A DNA stretch of 64,000 nt. Source: Planctomycetota bacterium (GTDB lineage Bacteria > Planctomycetota > Phycisphaerae > UBA1845 > PWPN01). The notes beneath the pieces are model-generated. The model was not told the DNA's origin. It worked only from the letters and a program-made list of their open reading frames with translations, and did not search any database. A program made the position numbers and the translations under genes. Each line of letters begins with the position of its first letter. Position 1 is the first letter of the stretch. The DNA is taken from contig JAKLEZ010000003.1 of assembly GCA_022711465.1 (NCBI GenBank), positions 248,001 through 312,000 of the forward strand, read 5' to 3'. Shown here one piece after another: positions 51,821 through 63,631 of this stretch.

Positions 51821-53839
51821 TCACGCCCCACCCTTCGGCCCCTTGCTGTCCAGGATCGCCCGAATCACCTTGGCCAGCGACATGAGTGTGAACGGCTTGT
51901 GCAGAAAACCCGCCACTCCCAGACGAGCTTCGGTCTCGGCGATGCCCTCGTCACCGCTCGTCAGCACCACGGCCACGTGCGGGCACCGCTCGCCAACGAA
52001 CGCCGCAATCTCCCAGCCGTTCCGCTCGGGCATGTTCACGTCGCAGAGCACCAGATCGATATCCTCGGCATTGTGCTCCAGAAAAGCCAGCGCACTGTCC
52101 GCATCGCCGTGCGAGACCGCGCAGTATCCCAGCGATGACGCCATCTGCTCGATGGTCCGGGCCACCGGCGCCTCGTCGTCAACGATCAGAATCGTCTCCG
52201 AGCCCCGTGGCGGCCGTTCCCGCCGGGGCAGGTCCGTCGACGGCTGCAGGGCCATCTCCGGCTCATTCGAGGCCGGCAGCCACACCGAGAAGGTGGAGCC
52301 GCGCCCAAGCTCACTCTCCACCGCAATGTGGCCACGGTGGCTCTGGACCATGCCATGCGCAACCGAGAGCCCCATGCCCCGGCCCATCTCCCGAGTGGTG
52401 AAGAACGGTTCGAAGATCCGCTCGCGCAGCTCCAATGCGATACCGCATCCCTGATCAATCACTTGAAGAAGGACGTACTGCCCGGTAGCCAGCCCCCGCT
52501 CGCCGGCCTGACCCTCGTCAAGGTCCACCACCCGGGTCACGATCCCGATCCTTGCCGGCGGCTGGCTGGCCTGAAGCGCGTTCAGGCAGAGATTCATGAC
52601 GATCTGCTCGATGCGCGGTGGATCGGCCACCACCGTAGGCAGGTCACCGGCCAGATCAAGACGGAATTCAATCCCCGACGGCGCCGCCCGCTCCAGCATC
52701 GGAACCATCGATCGAATCAGCCGGTTCAGGTCCGTCGCCACCGGCTTCTGCAACCCACCACGAGCATAAGCCAGCAGCTGGTGGGTCAGCGATGAACCCC
52801 GCTCGGCAGCTTCGACGATGTCCAGCATCGCCTCCCGAACCTTCGGCGGCAGAGACGAGTCTCTCTGCACGATCGACGCATTGCCCAGGATCACCGCCAA
52901 GAGATTGTTGAAATCGTGGGCCACTCCCCCGGCCAGCTGGCCGATCGCCTCCAGCTTCTGAATCTGGTAAAGCTGGTTCTCCAGCCGGGCCCGCTCCTCC
53001 TCGGCCCGCCGCTGTTCAGTCAGATCCCGCAACGTCCCGATCACGCCAATGGATCCCCCGCTGTCGTCCCGAAGAAACCGCACGTCCATGTACGCCGGAA
53101 AGGGAGTGCCGTCGCGCCGCACGTGCCAGACCTCACCCTTGAACGAGCCGGTACGGTCCGCCTCCTTGTTCGCGGCCAACACCACGGGCATCTGCTCCGG
53201 AGTGTGGAAGATCGCGATCTGCTTCCCGACAACTTCTTGCGGGGTGTACCCGTGGGCCAAAGCAAACGCCTGGTTCACGAAGAGAAGCCGCCGCTCGAGG
53301 TCAGCGATCGCAATCCCTTCACTCGTCTGCTCAATCGCGAGAGACAACAGACGACTGTGCTCCTCCGTCCGCTTCCGGCGAGTGATGTCCGTGATGTACC
53401 CCTCGATGGCGATCAGTTCCCCACTCGCAGCGTATACCCCCTGCCCGTTGTCCCACAGCCACTTCTCCTCCCCATTCGCCGCCGTGATCCGAAAAGTGGT
53501 CTGGAATGGCCTCCGCGCCTTCAGGGCTTCCTGGACCACTTCCCAGACCCGCGCCCGATCCTCGGGATGGATCAGGTCCGCACTGCTGATTCGGGCATTG
53601 CCCACCAGATCCGCGGCCGGATAGCCGGTCAGCTGCAACACCTGCTCGCTCAGGTACAACATCGTCCGCAGGCGGTCGTTCCGGCAGCGATAGACCATGC
53701 CCTGCAGATTACTGATCAGGGTCGACAGCACTCGCTGGCTCTCGGCCAGCGTCGCTTCAACTCGTTCCTGCTCCGCCAGCCGGGCCTGGAGCTCCTGAAC
53801 TCGAGCCTTGAGGTCCGCAATCGTCGGTTTACGCTTCAC
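51821..53839 (-). CDS. PAS-domain hybrid sensor histidine kinase
   Basis: 672 residues from GTG 53839 with AAGGA 10 bases upstream. No membrane segment is seen, so it is likely cytosolic. A short coiled coil (about 5-40, KARVQELQARLAEQERVEATLAE) leads into two PAS/PAC units (about 40-160 and 160-285). A HisKA H-box [14 protein letters not shown] (His near 308), a HATPase domain (NLCLNALQA, DQGCGIALELRERIF, GRGMGLSVAHG) and a C-terminal receiver (Asp near 600 in LVLCDVNMPE, Lys in FLHKPF) follow. Same architecture class as the CHASE4 kinase at 22492, but with a soluble sensor. No separate regulator is adjacent. Confidence 0.92.
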   Translation of the reverse strand: MKRKPTIADLKARVQELQARLAEQERVEATLAESQRVLSTLISNLQGMVYRCRNDRLRTMLYLSEQVLQLTGYPAADLVGNARISSADLIHPEDRARVWEVVQEALKARRPFQTTFRITAANGEEKWLWDNGQGVYAASGELIAIEGYITDITRRKRTEEHSRLLSLAIEQTSEGIAIADLERRLLFVNQAFALAHGYTPQEVVGKQIAIFHTPEQMPVVLAANKEADRTGSFKGEVWHVRRDGTPFPAYMDVRFLRDDSGGSIGVIGTLRDLTEQRRAEEERARLENQLYQIQKLEAIGQLAGGVAHDFNNLLAVILGNASIVQRDSSLPPKVREAMLDIVEAAERGSSLTHQLLAYARGGLQKPVATDLNRLIRSMVPMLERAAPSGIEFRLDLAGDLPTVVADPPRIEQIVMNLCLNALQASQPPARIGIVTRVVDLDEGQAGERGLATGQYVLLQVIDQGCGIALELRERIFEPFFTTREMGRGMGLSVAHGMVQSHRGHIAVESELGRGSTFSVWLPASNEPEMALQPSTDLPRRERPPRGSETILIVDDEAPVARTIEQMASSLGYCAVSHGDADSALAFLEHNAEDIDLVLCDVNMPERNGWEIAAFVGERCPHVAVVLTSGDEGIAETEARLGVAGFLHKPFTLMSLAKVIRAILDSKGPKGGA

Positions 53840-53914
53840 ACCCAGGGTTTCCTTGGGACTTCAATCGTTCGCCGAGGTGAGCACATGCCCCCCCCGCGGC
53901 TCACAACCCCGTCC

Positions 53915-55276
53915 TCACGGCACCCAACGCGCGAGGCCGGCAAACGCCCTTTCCGCCGCCGCAAGGGTCTCGTCGATCTGCCTCTCGGTGTGGGCCAGAG
54001 ATACAAACGCGGCTTCGAATTGGGCTGGAGGGAGGTAAAAACCTTGATTGAGCATCTTCTGGAAGTAAAAACCGTAAGCCCGGACATCGCTCTTTCTTGC
54101 GCTGGCATAGTCCGTCACCGGACCCGCCTGGAAAAACACGGTGCTCATGCTGCCCACGCGGTTCTGACAGATGGTGACACCGGCAGCCCGGGCCGCAGCC
54201 GCAAGGCCGTCCGCCAAACGGGCGGAGAGACTCTCCAGCTGCGCATACACCCCCGGCTCGTGCAGCGCCTCCAGCGTGGCCAGCCCCACCCCCACCGCCA
54301 GCGGGTTGCCGGCCAGGGTCCCCGCCTGGTACACCGGGCCCAGCGGGCTCAACCGCTCCATGATCTCACGCCGGGCCCCATACGCCCCCACCGGCAGCCC
54401 GCCACCGATGATCTTCCCAAGACAGGTGATGTCCGGGCGCACACCGTACAGCCCTTGAGCACCTCCCAAACCGACCCGAAAACCCGTGATGACTTCATCA
54501 AAAATCAACAGGACGCCATATTCGTCACACAGCGAACGAAGACCCGCAAGGTAACCATCGGCCGGCGGAACACAGCCCATGTTGCCCGCAATCGGCTCGA
54601 GGATAAACGCCGCTATCGACCGCCCATGGGCCGCAAACAGCACCCTGGCCGAGTCAAGATCGTTGTACGGCACCAGCAGTGTGCCCGCCGCCATTGCCGC
54701 CGGGACGCCCGCCGATGAAGGCGCGCCAAAGGTCGTCGCACCCGAACCCGCCTCCACCAGCAACCCATCAGCATGACCGTGGTAACAGCCCTCACACTTC
54801 ACAATGAGATCCCGCCCCGTAAACCCCCGAGCCAGACGAATGGCACTCATCGTCGCCTCGGTACCCGAGTTCACGAACCGAATAACCTCGATAGACGGAA
54901 TGTCGGCAATGATCCTTTGAGCAATGACCGTCTCCTGCTCCGTCGGGGTGCCAAAACACCACCCCTTGCACAGAACCTTGCCCGCAGCAGCCTTGGCCCG
55001 CTCGTCAACGTGGCCCAGGACCATCGGACCCCAGCCGCCTACATAGTCAACGTACTCGTTGCCGTCGACGTCGGTCAGGACCGCCCCTTGTGCCCGACTC
55101 ATGAACCGCGGCACACCCCCAACCGCCTTGAACGCCCGAACCGGCGAGTTGACCCCACCCGCCAAGACCTTCTGCGCCGCCGCAAACGCGGATGCGGATT
55201 CTCCATCCGGCCGCAGACCCGTCAGTCCCCCAGCCACACCCGAACGAGCGCCAACTGATTCTTCCCTCGGCTTCAT
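53915..55276 (-). CDS. hemL: Glutamate-1-semialdehyde 2,1-aminomutase
   Basis: 453 residues; PLP enzyme that makes 5-aminolevulinate in the C5 tetrapyrrole pathway. Motifs: LAGGVNSPVRAFKAVGG, RFVNSGTEATMSAIRLARG, EGCYHGHADGLLVEAGSG, LLIFDEVITGFRVG and CLGKIIGGGLPVGAYG with the PLP Lys near residue 286, then QAGTLAGNPLAVG. The ATG at 55276 has no clear ribosome site. It is divergent from dnaA and is the closest gene on the left side of the origin region. Confidence 0.96.
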   Translation of the reverse strand: MKPREESVGARSGVAGGLTGLRPDGESASAFAAAQKVLAGGVNSPVRAFKAVGGVPRFMSRAQGAVLTDVDGNEYVDYVGGWGPMVLGHVDERAKAAAGKVLCKGWCFGTPTEQETVIAQRIIADIPSIEVIRFVNSGTEATMSAIRLARGFTGRDLIVKCEGCYHGHADGLLVEAGSGATTFGAPSSAGVPAAMAAGTLLVPYNDLDSARVLFAAHGRSIAAFILEPIAGNMGCVPPADGYLAGLRSLCDEYGVLLIFDEVITGFRVGLGGAQGLYGVRPDITCLGKIIGGGLPVGAYGARREIMERLSPLGPVYQAGTLAGNPLAVGVGLATLEALHEPGVYAQLESLSARLADGLAAAARAAGVTICQNRVGSMSTVFFQAGPVTDYASARKSDVRAYGFYFQKMLNQGFYLPPAQFEAAFVSLAHTERQIDETLAAAERAFAGLARWVP

Positions 55277-55385
55277 GAGGCAACATCATACCGTCCAGAC
55301 CACCACCCCGTGAAGATCCCTCATATGGAGACCACACCCATCCCGCCCCCTATATTTTGTGGCTGGCTTTCTCGCACCTGACCGG

Positions 55386-55391
55386 TATAAT
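55386..55391 (+). promoter_or_regulatory. Candidate -10 box upstream of dnaA
   Basis: Perfect TATAAT at 55386-55391, about 130 bases before the chosen dnaA start, in a locally AT-richer stretch. No -35 box of quality is found at normal spacing, so an activator or another sigma factor may be needed. Confidence 0.3.
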
Positions 55392-55517
55392 CGTCCCCGG
55401 TGGTTGTCACGGGTCTGTGCAACTTTAACTACTTACCACACAAATACTTAAGGCTTATTGGCATGCTCACCTCAGTTGATGCTGCTCAGACCAGAAACGG
55501 GGCTATTGAATCAAGCT

Positions 55518-56846
55518 ATGGGGAACGTCAGCCCACGCATCTGGAGTGACATTCTCCTCGCTCTGCGCAGCGAGTGTCCCGAACTAGCCCGGCCGTGGTT
55601 TAACGCGCTTGAGCCGACCGATCTCCAGTTTGGGGTCATGCGGGTTCGTACCCCCACCGAAACCCAGCGACAGTATCTCCGCCAGCAGTGCCAGGTCGCT
55701 TTCAACCAGGCCGCCCAGACCACCCTCAACCGTCTGGTCACCGTCGAGTTCGTGGCCCCCCCTGAGGCCATCATGACTGACCGCCCGCTCTCCTTTGAGG
55801 AGGAGGGCGACAAGCCCATTCTCAACCCTGACTACACCTTCGACAACTTCGTGATCGGGCCCAACAACCGCCTCGCCCATGCAGCCAGCGTCGCTGTCGG
55901 CGATGCCCCAGGACGAGTCTATAACCCCCTGTTTCTCCATGGTAGCGTGGGGCTTGGCAAGACTCACCTGCTCCAGGCGGTTTGCCATCGCCTGGTCGCC
56001 AACGGCAACGGTCATGGACCCCGTATCCTCTACCTGACCTGTGAGACATTCACTAACCACTTTGTCGAAGCCATCGAACGCGGTGCTCTCCATCAATTCC
56101 GCTATCGGTACCGCCATGTCGACGCACTGGTCATCGATGACATTCAGTTCCTGGGGGCCCGCGAACGCAGCCGGGAAGAGTTCTTCCACACCTTCAATAC
56201 CCTCTACCAATCCCAGAAGCAGATCATCCTTTCGGCTGATGAGGCTCCCAACGGCATTAATGGCCTGGAAGATCGCTTGGTCAGCCGGTTCAGTTGGGGG
56301 TTGGTGGTCAGGATTGACCCTCCCTGCCTTGAGACACGCATGGCGATTCTCCACAAGAAAGCGACCCTCCGGTGTGCCGAGCTCCCAGAAGACGTCATCC
56401 ACTTCATCGCCGCCACCGTGGAGTCCAACACCCGCGAACTCGAGGGCGCCCTGACGAAAGTCCTCGCTACCAGCCAGCAGTATGGCGGACTCGTCAACCT
56501 CGACATCGCCAAGAAGGCCCTCGGCGATCACCTCCCCGCCGCCCGCCGCTTAGTCGGGATTACTGACATCTTGGAAGTTGTGACCCAGCACTTCAACGTC
56601 CGCCCAGCGGACCTCCAGGGAAAACGCCGCAACCGATCGCTGGCGTTCCCCCGCCAGATCTGCATGTACCTGGCCCGAGAGCTCACCGCCATGAGCCTTG
56701 AGGAAATCGGTGGCTACTTTGGAGGGCGCGACCATACCACCGTCTTGCACGCCACTCGTACCATCGCTGAACAGCGGACCCAGCAGGCCGACCTCCACCA
56801 GAGTCTCCTGCAGCTCACCGAGGCCCTCCACCACCGTATCCCGTAA
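55518..56846 (+). CDS. dnaA: Chromosomal replication initiator DnaA
   Basis: 442 residues from ATG 55518 (MGNVSPRIWSDILLAL); ATG 55479 and TTG 55458 are in-frame alternatives and none has a clear ribosome site. Domain I covers about 1-75, a short linker follows. The AAA+ domain starts at YTFDNFVIGPNNRLAHAA and has Walker A GSVGLGKTH (about 143-151), Walker B ALVIDDIQFLG (about 205) and the arginine-finger motif LEDRLVSRFSWG. Domain IV carries the DnaA-box-reading signature GGRDHTTVLHATRTI (about 403-417). The domain I-II part is short for the family. Confidence 0.96.
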   Translation: MGNVSPRIWSDILLALRSECPELARPWFNALEPTDLQFGVMRVRTPTETQRQYLRQQCQVAFNQAAQTTLNRLVTVEFVAPPEAIMTDRPLSFEEEGDKPILNPDYTFDNFVIGPNNRLAHAASVAVGDAPGRVYNPLFLHGSVGLGKTHLLQAVCHRLVANGNGHGPRILYLTCETFTNHFVEAIERGALHQFRYRYRHVDALVIDDIQFLGARERSREEFFHTFNTLYQSQKQIILSADEAPNGINGLEDRLVSRFSWGLVVRIDPPCLETRMAILHKKATLRCAELPEDVIHFIAATVESNTRELEGALTKVLATSQQYGGLVNLDIAKKALGDHLPAARRLVGITDILEVVTQHFNVRPADLQGKRRNRSLAFPRQICMYLARELTAMSLEEIGGYFGGRDHTTVLHATRTIAEQRTQQADLHQSLLQLTEALHHRIP

Positions 56847-57175
56847 ATTGGCAGGGCACAGACAACCAGCCTCTCCCACGGTGGATAAACTGTGCGGTTT
56901 GCGGTATCCTGACACCCAACTTGAGGAGCCCGGCAGAACCATCACTGCCGAGCCAAACAGAACTGGCAAACGCCACCTACTTGCCAACAGGTTATCCACA
57001 AGGCTCGTGGCCCGGATAAAATGTGCAAGTGACGACAGGAAAGATGGTTAGAGCTCTCGTGGCCCTGGCTTACGCACAACTCACAGGCCCTACGATTACT
57101 ATCTTCTTTTCAATGAGTTTTAGTAGAAGATAGGGACGCTCGAAACCCCCACTTGATGGAAGGAGCCGGTACGTC
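56847..57175. other. Probable origin of replication (oriC), dnaA-dnaN intergenic region
   Basis: 329 bases without a gene. DnaA-box-like 9-mers: TTATCCACA at 56992-57000 (perfect), GGTGGATAA at 56880-56888 (8 of 9 to the reverse complement) and TTACGCACA at 57070-57078 (7 of 9). An AT-rich stretch with a 9-bp inverted repeat (57099-57133) lies just before dnaN and could be the unwinding region. Composition by eye shifts from C-rich to G-richer on the plus strand across this region. Confidence 0.6.
57099..57133. repeat. Inverted repeat CTATCTTCT / AGAAGATAG before dnaN
   Basis: Perfect 9-base arms separated by 17 AT-rich bases, ending 42 bases before the dnaN ATG. Possible roles are part of the origin unwinding element, a regulator site for dnaN, or a 5' mRNA hairpin. 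Confidence 0.55.
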
Positions 57176-58276
57176 ATGCACGCCATCGTCAACCGCAGTG
57201 GGTTAGTGGAAGTCCTGAATCTGGCCACCAGCGTTGTGGCTAGCCGCACCCCGAAAGACATCCTCAAGTCGGTTCGCCTTACCACCACGGACGATGGGCT
57301 GCTCATCAGTGCAACAGACCTGGAAGTCGGCCTCCGAGGAGTGGTACGTCAAGTTGAGGTGAAGAGCCCCGGTGAGTCACTCCTGCCGGCGGACAAACTG
57401 ATGCAGATCGCGCGAGAGAGCATGGATGAGACGCTGAGCATCGAGGACGACGGTGAAAAGTGTCATATTACGGGCCAGGATAGCATCTTCGACATCTATG
57501 GGCATGATCCCCACGAGTACCCGCCGGTGCCGGATCTGGAGGGGCCAGCAGACCTGGAGATCGACAGCCAGGTGCTCCACCGGTTGATTGAGCGGACGGT
57601 CTTCTCCGTCGCAAAGGAGAATACGCGTTACGCGATTAATGGTGTACTATGGGAGAAGCGCGGTCGGAAGCTCTCTTTGGTGGCGACGGATGGGCGGCGG
57701 CTGGCGTGGGCAACCGGCAGCACGGAGCGAGTGAACAGCGACGATGATCGCAAAATGATCGTTCCGGCCAAGACGGTCTCGGTTCTTCAGCGCGTTCTGG
57801 GCAGCATCGAGCAGCAGGTAGCTGTTCAGTTCAGTGATAATCAGGTTGTTGTGGCTGGGGCGGGGTATACGGTGAGCTCGGCGCTGGTTGAGGGGCATTT
57901 CCCGCCATATGAGGAAGTGATTCCCCAGGATAATGACAAGCGCATCGAGTTGCCGACCGAGAGCTTCTTGAGTGCAGTTCGGCGAGCCTCACTCCTGGCG
58001 AATGACCAGTCCAAGGGCGTCCGCCTGCATTTTGGGGATGGCAAGCTGGTGCTCAGCAGCCGGGCTCCCGAACAGGGCGAGGCGACCGTGTCCATGGTGG
58101 TTGACTATGCGGGCCCGCCTCTGGAGATCGGCTTTAACCCGGTGTTTCTGACCGAAGCACTGCGGGTGGCGGCATCGCCGATAGTCACGGCGGAGCTGAA
58201 GGATGGGATGCGGCCGGGCATCTTCCGAGTGGGCGGTGATTTCGTGTACTTGGTGATGCCGGTCAGTTTGGTGTGA
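57176..58276 (+). CDS. dnaN: DNA polymerase III sliding clamp (beta subunit)
   Basis: 366 residues, normal length. The homodimeric ring tethers polymerase III to DNA. Three repeated clamp domains can be followed: residues 1-120 (VNRSGLVEVLNLATSVVASR, ATDLEVGLRGVV), 125-245 (LHRLIERTVFSVAKENTRYAINGVL, LVATDGRRLAWA) and 250-366 (ALVEGHFPPYEEVIP, FLSAVRRASLLAND, FRVGGDFVYLVMPVSL). The C-terminal MPVSL replaces the usual MPMRL/MPVR(L) ending. AAGGAG lies 10 bases before the ATG. Downstream gene start overlaps or abuts its stop. Confidence 0.96.
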   Translation: MHAIVNRSGLVEVLNLATSVVASRTPKDILKSVRLTTTDDGLLISATDLEVGLRGVVRQVEVKSPGESLLPADKLMQIARESMDETLSIEDDGEKCHITGQDSIFDIYGHDPHEYPPVPDLEGPADLEIDSQVLHRLIERTVFSVAKENTRYAINGVLWEKRGRKLSLVATDGRRLAWATGSTERVNSDDDRKMIVPAKTVSVLQRVLGSIEQQVAVQFSDNQVVVAGAGYTVSSALVEGHFPPYEEVIPQDNDKRIELPTESFLSAVRRASLLANDQSKGVRLHFGDGKLVLSSRAPEQGEATVSMVVDYAGPPLEIGFNPVFLTEALRVAASPIVTAELKDGMRPGIFRVGGDFVYLVMPVSLV

Positions 58277-58278
58277 GA

Positions 58279-61280
<3,002 letters not shown>

Positions 61281-61663
61281 CCAAGCTCAACGACAAGAGC
61301 TGGGTAAATTTACCCGTGGGTGGGACAGGTTTCCGCGCACTATTCCCCAACTGCGGACCACAGGGCTTTCCTCCAAGCTCTCGCTTCCTGGCATAACCTC
61401 GTGCGGCATCATGGTTTAATCGATTTAATAGTATTATCGCCACGACTGGTACGGCACGTGCAATGATGGGGGCCAGTAGGAGGCGAGAAGCTTCTGCGAC
61501 GGACAGCTTCGCGGAAGGTTGTGGGCTGGTGAGGACTCGCTGGGGAGATGAGGTCTCGCCGCTTCCGGCTGGTACGTGAAGCTGTCATTGGCTTCAACCG
61601 GTGAGGGTCGCAAGTTTGGGGAGAACTTGCGGCCCTCGCTCGTTTGGGAGGGGTCCGGACCCG
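61281..61663. other. Intergenic region with several inverted repeats, possible structured RNA
   Basis: About 380 bases between convergent gyrB and the ABC gene, with no coding signal. It contains the palindrome GGGTAAATTTACCC (61302-61315), a 30-base AT-rich patch around 61412-61438 in GC-rich DNA, an inverted repeat GAAGCT...AGCTTC near 61488-61511, GGTGAG/CTCGCC-type pairing near 61525-61563 and the long hairpin at 61603-61637. A small RNA transcribed rightward from the AT-rich patch and ending at the hairpin is possible but unproven. Confidence 0.4.
61603..61637. terminator. 14-bp hairpin between convergent gyrB and ABC ATPase genes
   Basis: GAGGGTCGCAAGTT and AACTTGCGGCCCTC pair over 14 positions (one G-U) around a seven-base loop. 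It is 27 bases after the stop of the minus-strand ABC gene, so it is probably its terminator; it may also stop transcription coming from gyrB. Only a weak U tract (CGTTTG) follows on the plus strand. Confidence 0.6.
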
Positions 61664-63196
61664 TCAGCGGGTCGCCGCAGCGGGCTCGGTAACACCGGCC
61701 ATCAAACGCATGATGGCCTCCTGGGTCGCTTGCCCGCGGGCGAGCTCGCCCATCTGTCGGCCAGCCCGCAGAACCACGATTCGCGTGCTCAGGTTCAGGA
61801 TCTCCGGCAGTTCCGAAGAGATGAGCAGAATCGCCGCCCCATCGCGGGCAAGTTCATCGATGAGGGCGTGGATCTCCGCTTTGGCCCCGACGTCAACACC
61901 GCGCGTCGGCTCGTCGATGAGCAAAATGCCGCACTCGCTGGCCAGCCACTTGGCCATGGCGATCTTCTGCTGGTTGCCCCCGGACAGCGAGGCCACGGCG
62001 GTATCCATATGCGGGGTCCGCACCCGCAGTCGGTCGAAGTACTTGCGGGTGAGGAGGCGCTCGGACTTCGTCCTCACCACCCCCAACCGGCTCAACCGAT
62101 CGAGGATCGGCAGGCTCAGGTTCGCCCGCCCGCCCATACTCAGCACCAAGCCCTGGGTCTTCCGATCTTCAGGCAGGTAGCCAATTCCGAGGGCCATCGC
62201 TTGGCGAGGCGAGCGAACCACACATGCCCGACCGTCAATGAAGATCTTGCCGCTCGACTTGGGGTCCAGGCCGAAGATGGCCTGGGCGATCTCGCTGCGT
62301 CCCGCCCCGACCAGGCCGGCCAGGCCGACCACCTCTCCGGCCCGCACGCTGAAGGAGACACCCCCGAACTTGCCGGGAGAGGTGAGGTTCTCAACCCGAA
62401 GCCGCTCGCTGCCGGGTGAAGCCGCGAGGTGCTCGGGGAAATAGTCCTTCACCGGCCGCCCGATCATCAGCTGCACGATTCGCTCCATGCTCATGCCGGC
62501 CACCGGCGCGGTTTCGATGTGCTGCCCGTCACGTAGCACGGTCACCGAGTCACACAGCCGGAAGATCTCCTCCAAACGGTGGGACACGTAGATCAGGGTG
62601 GCCCCGCGCCGCTTGAGTCGGTCGACCAGCTGGAAGAGGCGCTCAACCTCGGCCGTCGCCAACGAGCTGGTGGGCTCGTCCATCACGATGATACGGGCCC
62701 CCGTGCCTACGGCCGCCGCGATCTGGACCATCTGTTCCTGGCCGGTGGAGAGGGAGGCGATCGGCAGATCAACCTCGATGTCGGCCCCGATTTCGGCGAG
62801 CATGGCCCGGGCGCGGCGGCGCATTTCCGGGCGGTTGAGCAGCCCGAACCGCGTGGGGAGGCTGCCGAGGCAGAGATTCTCCGCGACGGTCAGGTTCGGA
62901 CAGAAGCACAGCTCCTGGTGGACCATGCCGACGCCGGCCCGGACGGCGTCCAGGGGCGAGGCAAACCGTACCGGCTTCTCGTCGAGGTACAGCGTGCCTT
63001 CGTTGGGGAGATGAATCCCGGCGACGATCTTGCCCAGGGTGGACTTGCCCGCCCCGTTCTCACCGAGGAGAGCGTGGCAGTGCCCGGCCTGGATCTGGAA
63101 GCTCACCTGCCTGAGGGCGGTGACCCCGGCAAAGAACTTGGAGATGCCGTCGAACCGGAGGATCGGGAGGCTAGCGGCGTTTTGAACCTGGGGCAT
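61664..63196 (-). CDS. Sugar ABC transporter ATPase with two nucleotide-binding domains (RbsA/MglA type)
   Basis: 510 residues from ATG 63196, with AAGGA upstream. First domain: GENGAGKSTLGK (Walker A), Q-loop VHQELCF, signature LSTGQEQMVQIAAA, Walker B IIVMDEPTSSL and SHRLEEIFRLCD. Second domain: the degenerate GLVGAGRSE P-loop typical of the family, EDRKTQGLVLSMGG, signature LSGGNQQKIAMAKWL and LLIDEPTRGVD. This layout is specific to monosaccharide importers of the CUT2 class. No permease or binding-protein gene is next to it. It overlaps the Cdd1-like gene by 26 bases. Confidence 0.92.
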   Translation of the reverse strand: MPQVQNAASLPILRFDGISKFFAGVTALRQVSFQIQAGHCHALLGENGAGKSTLGKIVAGIHLPNEGTLYLDEKPVRFASPLDAVRAGVGMVHQELCFCPNLTVAENLCLGSLPTRFGLLNRPEMRRRARAMLAEIGADIEVDLPIASLSTGQEQMVQIAAAVGTGARIIVMDEPTSSLATAEVERLFQLVDRLKRRGATLIYVSHRLEEIFRLCDSVTVLRDGQHIETAPVAGMSMERIVQLMIGRPVKDYFPEHLAASPGSERLRVENLTSPGKFGGVSFSVRAGEVVGLAGLVGAGRSEIAQAIFGLDPKSSGKIFIDGRACVVRSPRQAMALGIGYLPEDRKTQGLVLSMGGRANLSLPILDRLSRLGVVRTKSERLLTRKYFDRLRVRTPHMDTAVASLSGGNQQKIAMAKWLASECGILLIDEPTRGVDVGAKAEIHALIDELARDGAAILLISSELPEILNLSTRIVVLRAGRQMGELARGQATQEAIMRLMAGVTEPAAATR

Positions 63197-63443
63197 GTGT
63201 GTCCTTCCAACTCCACCACTTGAGCAGCCGGGGCTCGTGCCGGTCGCGACTCGCAAAGTAAACCGCACATCGGAAGACATAGAGCACGCAGCGATCAATG
63301 GGCGCCCCCCGCAGCCGACAGAGGCGGCGGTACATCTCCTCGGGATCCTGCCCGCGAAGATCGCGCACTCGCTCGTATCCGAGTTGAATGAGACCCTCGG
63401 CCATGCGCGGGCCGACGCCCGGGATCGTCCGTAAGTCGTGCAT
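63171..63443 (-). CDS. Small helix-hairpin-helix protein (Cdd1/pathogenicity-locus type)
   Basis: 90 residues. The N-terminus has an HhH motif (LRTIPGVGPRMAEGLIQLGY), then VRDLRGQDPEEMYRRLCRLRG and the typical APIDRCVLYVFRCAVYFAS block of the Cdd1 family, with conserved Cys residues. A DNA- or nucleic-acid-binding role is expected from HhH, but the family is uncharacterised. Its 3' end runs 26 bases into the ABC gene in another frame, so the two are probably co-transcribed. Confidence 0.75.
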   Translation of the reverse strand: MHDLRTIPGVGPRMAEGLIQLGYERVRDLRGQDPEEMYRRLCRLRGAPIDRCVLYVFRCAVYFASRDRHEPRLLKWWSWKDTHAPGSKRR

Positions 63444-63471
63444 CTATCGCACATGGTAGCGCGAAGGGCAG

Positions 63472-63483
63472 GCTTGTACAAGC
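63472..63483. promoter_or_regulatory. Palindrome GCTTGTACAAGC in divergent spacer
   Basis: Perfect 12-base palindrome between the minus-strand Cdd1/ABC genes and the plus-strand sugar porter, 29 bases before the Cdd1-like start. Candidate operator for a sugar-responsive repressor that controls both transporters; no regulator gene is visible. Confidence 0.35.
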
Positions 63484-63631
63484 GGTGCCGGTTGCGGTAC
63501 GCTGGTAATCACTTACCTTGGAATGGCAGGGCCCGGCCCGATGCGGCCCGGCGTCTCGGAGGCCTTGGCCGCAGGTTGGATCTCCGCTGCCGGTATGTCC
63601 TCCAGGTCAGGGAGCGGTAATCGTTGTGGCC

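Noticed and set aside
61281..61663. tRNA or 5S rRNA after gyrB
   Set aside because: No cloverleaf with T-loop consensus (GTTCRANNC) and no 5S-like sequence found by eye; left as unassigned structured DNA.
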